From the NCBI GenBank assembly GCA_013151365.1, contig JAADIK010000054.1, positions 1 through 14,746 on the forward strand: DNA of 14,746 bases, read 5' to 3'. Under the pieces are notes generated by a model that was given only the letters and a program-made list of their open reading frames with translations, had not been told where the DNA came from and made no database searches. Below are positions 8,141-14,291 of this stretch, one piece after another (position 1 is the first letter of the stretch; every line of letters begins with the position of its first letter). The position numbers and the translations under genes are program-made. Source of the stretch: Deltaproteobacteria bacterium. Its GTDB lineage: Bacteria > Desulfobacterota > Desulfobulbia > Desulfobulbales > Desulfobulbaceae.

Positions 8141-8451
8141 CCGGGATTGACCTCGAACAAATTCCTCGTTTCTGGACGGACACTAGCGCAAGACGCAGAC
8201 TTAACCAAATTGACCATAAGGTGAGGGAAGCTACAAAGAAGCGAAAAAGGGGACCAACGGACTGATCTGCGGCTGATTGCGGGCCGAATCCACAACCGTA
8301 AGGGCCGCGCCAAAGAGACCGGACTTGATAAGACGCATAATCAAAAACCTGCGCGGGCCTGATGGCTTCGCTTGTCCCCCCTGCCAAAACAGAGAAGCCG
8401 GGGGGACTCTGCGTAACCAGCTCCAGCTTCAGAAGGCGGTCCCGGCCGGGA
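8141..8451. other. Convergent intergenic region without a gene
   Basis: About 310 bases lie between the cytochrome and leuA stops. No coding frame is convincing and no T-tailed terminator is visible for either gene. The notable content is a pair of overlapping inverted repeats at 8364-8407 and a 12-base perfect palindrome, TCCCGGCCGGGA, at 8440-8451 touching the leuA stop. Confidence 0.5.
8364..8407. repeat. Two overlapping, interleaved inverted repeats
   Basis: GTCCCCCC (8374-8381) pairs perfectly with GGGGGGAC (8400-8407). GGCTTC (8364-8369) pairs perfectly with GAAGCC (8394-8399). The arms interleave, so both hairpins cannot form as simple nested stems. They may act as a U-less transcription stop between the converging cytochrome and leuA genes, but this is inference. 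Confidence 0.55.
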
Positions 8452-10143
8452 TCAGGAAGCGGTACAGGAGCGGTTCAGGCCGCTGAGCAGCGCCTTGATC
8501 GAAGCGACGATAATATCGGTGTCAATGCCGGCTCCCCAGAATTCCCGTTCCTGCGCATCACGAATCAGGATATAGCTCACGGCCTGGGAGGATGAGCCGC
8601 CGGTCAGGGCGTGCTGGTGATAAGCCTGCAGGGTGAAGGACAGGCCGAGCTCACCGCGCAGGGCCCGGCAGAAGGCATCCAGGGGGCCGTTGCCGGCGGC
8701 CTTGATTTTCGCTTCTCCACCATCCATCCTGATGACCGCTTCGACCTCGGCGGTCGACAAGTTATCCTGTTGGTCAATATGCCTTTTCAGAACATTAAAG
8801 CTCCCCAGTTCGTAGCACCTGTCCGCCAGCAGATACTCTTTTTCAAAGGTGCGGTAAATCATCCCGGTTGGCAGTTCGCCCGAGGCCTCGTCCGCCACCT
8901 TCTGAACAATGGCGGCGAATTCCCGCTGCATCTCCCGGGGCAGCTTGAAACCGAATTCCTTGTCCATGATATAGGCGATTCCGCCCTTCCCGGACTGGCT
9001 GTTAATGCGAATAATCGACTCGTAGGTCCGGCCGACATCCTCCGGGTCAATGGGCAGATACGGCACGGCCCAGATGCCGTCTTCGCTCTGTTCAAAGGCG
9101 GCCATGCCCTTGTTGATCGCATCCTGGTGTGAACCGGAAAAGGCCGTGTACACAAGTTCACCGGCATAGGGATGACGGGGATGCACAGGCAGCCTGGTAC
9201 AGCGCTCATAGACATCGATCACCCGGTTGATATCGGAAAAATCAAGCCCCGGGTCCACCCCCTGGGAAAACATGTTCAAGGCCAGGGTCACGATATCCAC
9301 ATTGCCGGTGCGCTCGCCGTTACCGAAAAGGGTGCCCTCGACCCGGTCCGCGCCGGCCATCAGGGCCAGCTCGGTAGCGGCCACGGCCGTACCCCGGTCG
9401 TTGTGGGCATGCAGACTGATGATTGCGCGGTCCCGATTTTTCATGTTCCGGATAAACCATTCGATCTGATCGGCATAGACGTTCGGCGTGGCCATCTCCA
9501 CGGTTGCCGGCAGATTGACGATGACCGGCCGCCCGGGACCGGGTTCCCACTCGTTCATCACGGCCTCGCAAATCTCCAGGGCAAAGTCCATCTCCGTGCC
9601 GGTGAAGCTTTCAGGCGAATATTCATAACGGATATCGGTGTCGGTCCCGGCCGCCTCTTGCCGGATCAACCGCGCCCCCTTGACGCCGAGAGCGATAATC
9701 TCCCGGCGGCTCATCTGGAAAACCACGCGCCGCTGCAGGGTCGAGGTGGAATTATAGAGGTGGACAACGGCCTGTTTGGCCCCGCGCAGGGCCTCAAAGG
9801 TCTTCTTGATCAGGTGCTCCCGCGACTGGGTCAGGGCCTGGATCACCACGTCGTCGGGGATGAGATGACGCTCAATGAGCAAGCGGGTAAAATCGAATTC
9901 GACCTGTGACGCCGAGGGAAAACCGACCTCGATTTCCTTGAAACCGATATCGACGAGCAGCTGAAACATCGCCAGTTTTTCGTCCAGGCTCATTGGCTGG
10001 ACCAGGGCCTGGTTGCCGTCACGCAGGTCGACACTGCACCAGACGGGTGCTTTTTTGATCGTCATGTCCGGCCAGGTCCGATCCGGCAACTGAACCGACG
10101 ACTGACCGGGACGGTATTTTTTTAAATTTTCAGCTTTCATCAC
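8452..10143 (-). CDS. leuA: 2-isopropylmalate synthase, type 2 (LeuA)
   Basis: This cytoplasmic enzyme condenses acetyl-CoA with 2-oxoisovalerate to 2-isopropylmalate, the committed step of leucine synthesis. At 563 residues it is the size of the longer (type 2) LeuA class. The catalytic TIM barrel has VDLRDGNQAL (R41, D42), EVGFPSASQ, the metal-binding HAHND (H245, H247) and GNGERTGNVD (about 274-283). The C-terminal regulatory domain, about residues 420-560, ends with the conserved LTGGSSSQAVSY region, consistent with leucine feedback. The frame opens with GTG at 10143 directly followed by ATG at 10140. GGAG lies 7 bases before the GTG and 10 before the ATG, so either may be used. No other leu genes follow within the window. 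Upstream is a leader peptide and attenuator, so leucine control probably acts on transcription as well as on the enzyme. Confidence 0.93.
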   Translation of the reverse strand: MMKAENLKKYRPGQSSVQLPDRTWPDMTIKKAPVWCSVDLRDGNQALVQPMSLDEKLAMFQLLVDIGFKEIEVGFPSASQVEFDFTRLLIERHLIPDDVVIQALTQSREHLIKKTFEALRGAKQAVVHLYNSTSTLQRRVVFQMSRREIIALGVKGARLIRQEAAGTDTDIRYEYSPESFTGTEMDFALEICEAVMNEWEPGPGRPVIVNLPATVEMATPNVYADQIEWFIRNMKNRDRAIISLHAHNDRGTAVAATELALMAGADRVEGTLFGNGERTGNVDIVTLALNMFSQGVDPGLDFSDINRVIDVYERCTRLPVHPRHPYAGELVYTAFSGSHQDAINKGMAAFEQSEDGIWAVPYLPIDPEDVGRTYESIIRINSQSGKGGIAYIMDKEFGFKLPREMQREFAAIVQKVADEASGELPTGMIYRTFEKEYLLADRCYELGSFNVLKRHIDQQDNLSTAEVEAVIRMDGGEAKIKAAGNGPLDAFCRALRGELGLSFTLQAYHQHALTGGSSSQAVSYILIRDAQEREFWGAGIDTDIIVASIKALLSGLNRSCTAS

Positions 10144-10167
10144 TATTGCTCTCCACGCGTGTCAAAA

Positions 10168-10205
10168 CAAAAAAAAAGCCACGGTTCAATATTGAACCGT
10201 GGCTT
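10168..10205 (-). terminator. Attenuator terminator upstream of leuA
   Basis: A perfect 30-base palindrome (AAGCCACGGTTCAAT at 10176-10190 and its complement at 10191-10205) is followed on the minus strand by nine U (10177 down to 10169). It lies between the leader peptide and leuA, so it would stop leuA transcription unless an alternative fold forms. The centre must open to form a loop of about four bases. Confidence 0.9.
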
Positions 10206-10263
10206 ATCGGATATCGACTATTCCTGCTGAGTCAGAACAATCCTCTCTCCTGGGCCACAGTCC
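10194..10263 (-). promoter_or_regulatory. Antiterminator pairing of the leuA leader
   Basis: In the leader RNA, GGACUGUGGC (10263 down to 10254, leader-peptide codons 16-19) can pair over 10 base pairs, two of them G-U, with GCCACGGUUC (10203 down to 10194), the 5' arm of the terminator. This fold excludes the terminator. A GCCGG/CCGGC hairpin (10264-10279) sits just before it. A ribosome stalled at Leu codons 8-10 would leave the antiterminator arm free. Pairing is read from sequence; the mechanism is inferred from known amino-acid attenuators. Confidence 0.65.
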
Positions 10264-10309
10264 GCCGGGGCAATCCGGCTAGCAACAGGAAAGATAGGAT
10301 GGATTTCAT
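10232..10309 (-). CDS. leuL: Leucine-rich leader peptide of leuA
   Basis: A 25-residue frame, MKSILSFLLLAGLPRRTVAQ followed by ERGLF and TGA, lies 89 bases upstream of leuA. Six residues are Leu, including three in a row at positions 8-10 (CTG TTG CTA). The Leu codons are mostly CTA and TTG, which are less favoured in this GC-rich window than CTG, as in known leucine leader peptides. GAGGGA about 8 bases before the ATG is a good ribosome site. Together with the downstream terminator and the alternative pairing it has every part of a ribosome-mediated leucine attenuator: with leucine scarce, the ribosome stalls and leuA is transcribed. It is too short for routine gene calling, so annotations may miss it. 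The peptide itself probably has no function after synthesis. Confidence 0.8.
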   Translation of the reverse strand: MKSILSFLLLAGLPRRTVAQERGLF

Positions 10310-10433
10310 GAGATGGTCCCTCGTTTTCAATTTTACAACAGGTTGACAAACCGGCCGTCTTTCACCGGCCCGGCGAACGGCTCAGGCTCAAGTCGGACAT
10401 GCTGCGTGCGCTCATCACCTCCAACATTATCTC

Positions 10434-10461
10434 ATATTATTGCTCTTTGACCGTTTGTCAA
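10434..10461 (-). promoter_or_regulatory. Promoter of the leuL-leuA transcript
   Basis: On the minus strand a perfect TTGACA (10456-10461) is followed after 16 bases by TAATAT (10434-10439). It would start a leader of about 260 bases ahead of the attenuator terminator. Confidence 0.55.
10447..10461. promoter_or_regulatory. Operator-like palindrome over the leuL -35 element
   Basis: TTGAC-CGTTT-GTCAA is a perfect 5+5 inverted repeat with a 5-base spacer, covering the -35 box of the leuL promoter and lying about 33 bases from the divergent feoA -35. It shares the GAC-N5-GTC core with the dyad at 12633-12649. The regulator is unknown. Confidence 0.4.
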
Positions 10462-10493
10462 GAATGAACAGGCAAAAGCGGCGCATAAAAAGA

Positions 10494-10520
10494 TTGACAA
10501 GCGCCGCCCACACCTATAAG
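10494..10520 (+). promoter_or_regulatory. Promoter candidate for feoA
   Basis: A perfect TTGACA (10494-10499) is followed by TATAAG (10515-10520) after 15 bases, shorter than ideal. GATAATTTCCATTA just downstream (10522-10535) weakly recalls a Fur half-site pair, which would suit an iron gene, but the match is poor. Confidence 0.4.
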
Positions 10521-10572
10521 AGATAATTTCCATTACTTCTCATAACAACAATCGGAATCAGGACATAACTCC

Positions 10573-10815
10573 ATGGCCAGAATCAATCTGCGGACAATGA
10601 CGATCAATCAGAAAGGAACCATTGTTGCCGTCAAAGTCGGCGGCGAGCTGGGACGTCGCATACGGGAAATGGGACTGGTCCCGGGAACGGAAATCACCAT
10701 CAAGCAACGCGCGCCGCTGAACGACCCCGTGGCGCTCAGGGTCATGGGTGGGACGCTGACCTTGCGCAATAACGAAGCCGACCACATCGAGGTTGAAACC
10801 AACCTGAATCCGTGA
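10573..10815 (+). CDS. feoA: FeoA-domain protein (ferrous iron transport accessory)
   Basis: An 80-residue cytoplasmic protein made of one FeoA/SH3-like domain. The diagnostic stretch ELGRRIREMGLVPGTEITIKQ is followed by the strand pair ALRVMGGTLTLRNNEADHIEV. Length is normal for FeoA (75-85 residues). FeoA normally assists the Fe(II) transporter FeoB, but no feoB follows here: the next gene is on the opposite strand. So this is an orphan FeoA, and it may serve a FeoB elsewhere or have another role. AGGA lies 9 bases before the ATG, a somewhat long spacing. The last codons and the stop (10801-10815) lie inside palindromic repeat copy B, so the repeat supplies the C-terminal residues NLNP. Confidence 0.85.
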   Translation: MARINLRTMTINQKGTIVAVKVGGELGRRIREMGLVPGTEITIKQRAPLNDPVALRVMGGTLTLRNNEADHIEVETNLNP

Positions 10816-10827
10816 CGGCTTGAGGTT
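10801..10827 (+). repeat. Dispersed palindromic repeat, copy B
   Basis: This is the best dyad of the set. It reads AACCTGAAT then CCGTGACGGCTTGAGGTT, with 11 of 13 arm positions complementary around a central G at 10814. It overlaps the feoA stop codon TGA (10813-10815). Other copies are at 5872-5896 and, inverted, 14204-14228. Confidence 0.75.
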
Positions 10828-10857
10828 TTATCTCCCGACCGGGAGAGCAGACGGCTA

Positions 10858-11271
10858 TCAGCCGCAGGAATCGGCGGAATTGGGATTATAGGTCCAGTCA
10901 CCATTTCGATACAGGTAATCGTTGACCTTGGCCAGCTCTTCCTCGCTCAGGACGTTCCATGAGCCGTCCCTGGCGCATTTGACCCGCCTCTCGGCAAAAA
11001 TTCTGTTCCAGGCTGACGAGACAAACGACGCAGCGTACAGAAAATGGGCTCCCTTGTCGTTATTTCGGTGATGACAACTCTTGCAGACCTCGCGAAACTT
11101 CCTGCCCCCTGCCCCCCAGGGTTCGCTGTCCCAGTCAAGCTGCCCATCGGCAATTAGCCGGCACATCTGCGTCCGCTTATCAAAACGCTTTGTCGGCCGG
11201 GCCTGGAGCGCGGTTACAACCAGGCCCATTGACAATAATCCTGCAACCAGCGCAACGATCACCTTTTTCAT
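10858..11271 (-). CDS. Small secreted monohaem c-type cytochrome
   Basis: A 137-residue exported protein with one haem site. The signal peptide (MKKVIVALVAGLLSMGLVVT, cleavage probably after ALQA) places it in the periplasm. The single CXXCH (CKSCH, residues 63-67) is preceded by a conserved-looking WGAGGRKFREV and followed by an aromatic, helical region ending in ELAKVNDYLYRNGDW, reminiscent of the C-terminal helix of class I cytochromes. No Met follows the haem motif, so the usual distal ligand is missing; H68 or H76 could be the sixth ligand. Extra Cys occur at 37, 99 and 136. The ATG at 11271 is chosen over one 15 bases upstream because GGAGGAC precedes it and it begins a clean signal peptide. 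It is convergent with feoA and divergent from the GlxA-type regulator. The physiological partner is unknown. Confidence 0.8.
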   Translation of the reverse strand: MKKVIVALVAGLLSMGLVVTALQARPTKRFDKRTQMCRLIADGQLDWDSEPWGAGGRKFREVCKSCHHRNNDKGAHFLYAASFVSSAWNRIFAERRVKCARDGSWNVLSEEELAKVNDYLYRNGDWTYNPNSADSCG

Positions 11272-11310
11272 ACATGTCCTCCACATGTTTAAAGAACCGG
11301 GGAAGTAGAT

Positions 11311-11325
11311 CGGTAATGAATACCG
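11311..11325. promoter_or_regulatory. Operator-like inverted repeat between cytochrome and regulator genes
   Basis: CGGTA-ATGAA-TACCG is a perfect 5+5 dyad, and GGTAA/TTACC arms (11312-11330) overlap it. It lies in the divergent region between the monohaem cytochrome and the GlxA-type regulator and may be an autoregulatory site. Confidence 0.3.
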
Positions 11326-11409
11326 TTACCAAATACCATATCCCTAGTATAGGTCTTGCAGCCCCATAAAAAAAGTGTCGAAAACGACAATAAACATGTT
11401 GATATCGCC

Positions 11410-12438
11410 ATGAACAAGCCGAAGAGAAAAAAAATCCGGGTCGCCGTTCTGGCCCTGGACGATGTGCCGGTCACCACCGTTACCGGGCCCCATGATGTTT
11501 TTGCCCAGGTCGGGGTCCAGTGGCAGATGGTCAACCATGTTCAACCGGACCCTCGATTCGAGGTCGAGATTATTACGCCGGACGGTCTGCCCGTACGTGC
11601 CTTCAATGATGTTATCATAACGCCGCACCGGGCAATGGCCGATTCGCACCCCGATCTCGTCACCATTCCCGGCGTGCTGGATATTGAACAGGCCGTGGCC
11701 AAATACGGCCGGGTGATCGAATGGCTGCGGGAACAGCATGAGCAGGGAATCCTGCTGGCCGCCATCTGCACCGGCTCCATGATCCTGGCCGAGACCGGCC
11801 TGCTGAACGGAAAAATCGCCACCACCCACTGGGGCTGGGTGGATCTGTTCAGAAAACGCTATCCCGAGGTCCGGCTCAAACCGGATGAACTGATAACGGA
11901 TGCCGGTGATCTTTTCTGCTCCGGGGCCTTCAACTCCTTCCTCGATCTTTCAATCTACCTGGTGGAAAAGCTGTGCGGGCGGGAAACGGCCAGCCACTGC
12001 GCCAAGGTCCTTATTCACGATATAGGGCGGAGTTCACAAGCCCCGTATACGACTTTTTGTCAACAGCATGACCATGGTGATGCGCTGATCATCGAACTCC
12101 AGAATATCCTTGAAAGGGACTTCCGCCAGCCTGTTGATTTCAACGGGCTGGCCAAAAAACACGGCATGAGCCGCCGCACCCTGGAGCGGCGCTTTAAAAA
12201 AGCCACGGGCAACACCCCGCTTGAATATCTGCAGCGAGTCAAGGTCGAACAGGCAAAAACACTGCTGGAATCCGGCCACCGGAGCTTTGATGAAATCAGC
12301 TTTCACGTCGGCTATGAGGACTCCGGTTTTCTGCGCAAACTTTTCGCCAAGCACGCCGGGCTGCTCCCGAGCGAGTACCGGGCCAGGTTTTCACGCAAAC
12401 CGCTGAAAAACTTCAAGGCCGACGAGGACAATCTTTGA
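11410..12438 (+). CDS. GlxA-family transcriptional regulator (DJ-1/PfpI plus AraC HTH)
   Basis: A 342-residue cytoplasmic regulator. Residues about 8-200 form a DJ-1/PfpI-like (class I glutamine amidotransferase) domain with the nucleophile-elbow motif AAICTGSMILAETGLL (Cys120), then TTHWG. Residues about 225-330 are an AraC-type double helix-turn-helix: LAKKHGMSRRTLERRFKKATGNTPLEYLQRVKVEQAK and the second helix-turn-helix around DEISFHVGYEDSGFLRKLFAKHAG. This is the GlxA architecture, whose members often control amino-acid or quaternary-amine metabolism. The ligand here is unknown; the Cys may not be catalytic. The frame is open from a TTG at 11356, but the ATG at 11410 starts just before the first beta strand and gives normal length. 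Neither start has a clear ribosome site. The nearest divergent target is the monohaem cytochrome. Confidence 0.88.
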   Translation: MNKPKRKKIRVAVLALDDVPVTTVTGPHDVFAQVGVQWQMVNHVQPDPRFEVEIITPDGLPVRAFNDVIITPHRAMADSHPDLVTIPGVLDIEQAVAKYGRVIEWLREQHEQGILLAAICTGSMILAETGLLNGKIATTHWGWVDLFRKRYPEVRLKPDELITDAGDLFCSGAFNSFLDLSIYLVEKLCGRETASHCAKVLIHDIGRSSQAPYTTFCQQHDHGDALIIELQNILERDFRQPVDFNGLAKKHGMSRRTLERRFKKATGNTPLEYLQRVKVEQAKTLLESGHRSFDEISFHVGYEDSGFLRKLFAKHAGLLPSEYRARFSRKPLKNFKADEDNL

Positions 12439-12562
12439 ATCGTCCCTTGTATCCGTGATAACCGCAGAGAACAACCATGCGCGGGCAGCGCCTGGTTCAC
12501 CACCCGTTTCCGGCGTTCCCCGATAATCTCCGGCCGCGACATTTCGGCCGTTGCCAGATGCC

Positions 12563-12593
12563 GAATCCGTTCTCGAACGCTCACGGATTCAGG
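12563..12593. repeat. Inverted repeat with a diverged partial copy of the dispersed repeat
   Basis: GAATCCGT (12563-12570) and ACGGATTC (12583-12590) are perfect inverted arms around 12 bases. The 13 bases TCACGGATTCAGG (12581-12593) exactly match the inverse of copy B, and the adjoining bases match only weakly. It may be a decayed fourth copy. Confidence 0.45.
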
Positions 12594-12598
12594 AAATA

Positions 12599-12627
12599 TT
12601 GACTTGGCAACAATTCCTGGGTACAAA
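12599..12627 (+). promoter_or_regulatory. Promoter candidate for the RegB-like kinase
   Basis: TTGACT (12599-12604, five of six) and TACAAA (12622-12627, four of six) are separated by 17 bases. The predicted start is near 12634, giving a leader of about 175 bases. Confidence 0.45.
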
Positions 12628-12632
12628 AGAGA

Positions 12633-12649
12633 TGCGACAATTTGTCACA
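12633..12649. promoter_or_regulatory. Operator-like dyad at the kinase transcription start
   Basis: TGCGACAATTTGTCACA is a 17-base dyad with 7 of 8 arm positions complementary. It fits the recalled RegA/PrrA pattern GCGNC-N5-GNCGC at all but one fixed base (GCGAC-N5-GTCAC), so autoregulation by the adjacent RegA-like protein is plausible. Confidence 0.45.
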
Positions 12650-12811
12650 CCCGTTTACACATTCATCTGAATCAGTTATCGGGCTCCCCGCAGGGCGGCG
12701 CGGTGAAAACCGGAAAATTACCTCATGCCACCATTACCATCGAGACCCTGAAACCGTTCACGACCACGATGCGACTCATTACTTTTTCTCCACCAGAAAG
12801 GAAGGATCTCA

Positions 12812-14157
12812 TTGACCACCGGTAAACAGCAGAGTTTCATTACCACCATCAGTAACAACGCGACTCGAGCCAACATTGCCTTTACCTGGCTGCTGCTGCT
12901 CCGATGGGGGGAACTCGTCTGCCAGGCCCTGCTTGTCCTGGCGGTCTATCTTTTTTTCGAAACCAAGCCCCCCCTGCCGATCCTGATCACCATCATTGCC
13001 TTTGAAGGGACCAGCAACATCGCCTTCCACTACCTGTTTCAAAAAAGAAACAGGGCCGTACCGGGATGGCTTTTCACCCTTGTCATGTTTTCCGATATCG
13101 CCCTCCTGACGGTCCTGCTCCATTATACCGGAGGGCCGATGAACCCGTTCACCTTTCTCTTTCTCCTCCATGCCTGGGGGCCATCCTGATGCGCCCCGGC
13201 TGGGCCTGGGGCCTGACCGGCTTTACCGTTCTCTGTTACGCCGGGCTTTTTTTCCTCCAGGATCACCTCGGCGGCGGCGCGGCCGGAGCATCCCACCATA
13301 CCATCTTACCCGGTGTCGAACCGGCAAGCGACGGCGTCAACCTTCACCTGCAGGGCATGTGGCTGGCCTTTTCCATTACCGCGTTTTTCGTGGTGTTTCT
13401 TTTCAATAAAATCCAAAAGGACCTTGAAGACTATCAGCAAACCGTTGCCGATCTCGAGCGGGAAAAAAACCGCAACGAAAAACTCGCCGCTCTCGCCACC
13501 CTTGCGGCAGGAGCGGCCCACGAGTTTTCAACCCCGATGGCCACCATCGCCGTTGCCGCCGGTGAAATGCTGAACACCCTCCGTCTCAATGCCTCGGGCC
13601 AGGAACTGATCTCCGACGCGGAACTGATCAGGGGACAGGTGGACAGGTGCCGCGACATCCTGTACCGGATGACCGCCGATGCCGGCGAACATCTCGCCGA
13701 ACCGCTGAGGACATTCACCATTGCCGAACTCATGCCGGAAATCGTCTCCCTGTTTCCCGAAAAAACCCGGGAACGGATTCATTTCGCGTGCAAGGCCGGT
13801 GAATTAACCGTCAGCATGCCGTTCCGCACCGTAAAACGGGTCATCCGCTGCCTGATCAAAAACGGCCTCGAGTCCTCGGAAGCTGAAATACCGGTGCAGG
13901 TCAGGTGCGGCCGGGATAAACATTTTCTTTATTTCGAGATTGAAGATCATGGAGAAGGAATGGACGAGGAGGTCCTTTCCCGGGCGGTCGAACCATTTTT
14001 CACCACCAAGGAACCCGGCAAGGGATTGGGGCTGGGACTGTATCTCGCCGAGTCGGCCGCCAAACGTTTCGGCGGATCGTTGCAGCTTTTTTCCGGCCCC
14101 GGGAAAGGGACCAAAACGGTTATCAGTTTTGCTCTCGACCAAATTCACAAGAAATGA
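12812..14157 (+). pseudogene. regB: RegB/PrrB-like redox sensor histidine kinase, frameshifted
   Basis: Two frames join into one kinase of about 448 residues, near the usual RegB length. The first (TTG start at 12812 behind AAAGGAAGGA, to TGA at 13187) encodes the N-terminal membrane segments and the quinone-loop motif GGPMNPF, matching GGxxNPF of RegB. The second takes over at about 13174 (LGAILMRPGWAWGL) and encodes the remaining membrane helices. Then come the H-box AAGAAHEFSTPMATIAV (phospho-His codon 13519-13521), DRCRDIL with the redox-type Cys (codon 13648-13650), the N-box LIKNGLESS, DHGEGMDEE, FFTTK and GLGLGLYLAE. One base (or four) seems lost near 13172 in a GCC-TGGGGG run. In RegB the Cys and the quinone loop control kinase activity in response to redox state. 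As written the protein is split; a sequence error is a serious alternative because every motif is intact. It probably phosphorylates the RegA-like protein downstream. Confidence 0.85.
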
Positions 14158-14173
14158 TTTTATCCGGCAATAA

Positions 14174-14187
14174 TGCAATAAATTGCA
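14174..14187. repeat. Perfect short palindrome between kinase and regulator genes
   Basis: TGCAAT-AA-ATTGCA is a perfect 6+6 inverted repeat in an AT-rich patch 17 bases after the kinase stop. There is no T tail, so a protein site is likelier than a terminator. Confidence 0.35.
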
Positions 14188-14203
14188 CATATTATGAAGT
14201 GTC

Positions 14204-14228
14204 ACCTCAAGCCGTCACGGGTTCAGGT
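14204..14228 (-). repeat. Dispersed palindromic repeat, copy C (inverted)
   Basis: Read on the minus strand it is ACCTGAAC then CCGTGACGGCTTGAGGT, identical to copy A through the 17-base core. The dyad is centred at 14216. It lies in the 134-base gap between the RegB-like and RegA-like genes. Confidence 0.75.
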
Positions 14229-14291
14229 TTTACTTTACCGGCTTGAACAAGCTTGACCAAACGCGGGCGGCACATGAACAGGGATCAATAC

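Larger units (their letters stand above)
12439..12811. other. Upstream region of the RegB-like kinase
   Basis: About 370 bases hold no convincing gene. They contain an inverted repeat with a partial copy of the dispersed repeat (12563-12593), a promoter candidate (12599-12627), a dyad just downstream of it (12633-12649), and then about 160 bases of predicted leader with no structure I recognise. Confidence 0.5.

Noticed and set aside
9172..9909. 245-codon plus-strand frame opposite leuA
   Set aside because: It is a shadow of the conserved LeuA barrel frame, without a ribosome site or family match.
10362..10415. Second short minus-strand frame (17 codons) near the start of the leuL transcript, with GGAGG nearby
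   Set aside because: GGAGG is only two bases from the ATG and there is no Leu run; it may be an upstream frame but support is poor.
10140..10430. T-box riboswitch upstream of leuA
   Set aside because: No conserved T-box sequence or specifier-stem layout is visible; the Leu-rich leader peptide explains the region better.
10831..10846. TCTCCCG/CGGGAGA hairpin as a terminator between feoA and the monohaem cytochrome
   Set aside because: It is a perfect stem, but with a two-base nominal loop and no U run on either strand, so it is not a canonical terminator.
12477..12602. Plus-strand mini-frame of about 40 codons after the GlxA-type gene
   Set aside because: It has no ribosome site and no similarity, and it overlaps the inverted repeat at 12563-12593.
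12312..12626. Minus-strand frame of 104 codons overlapping the GlxA-type gene end
   Set aside because: It has a somewhat protein-like stretch, but it overlaps the AraC HTH coding region, has no ribosome site and matches no family known to me.
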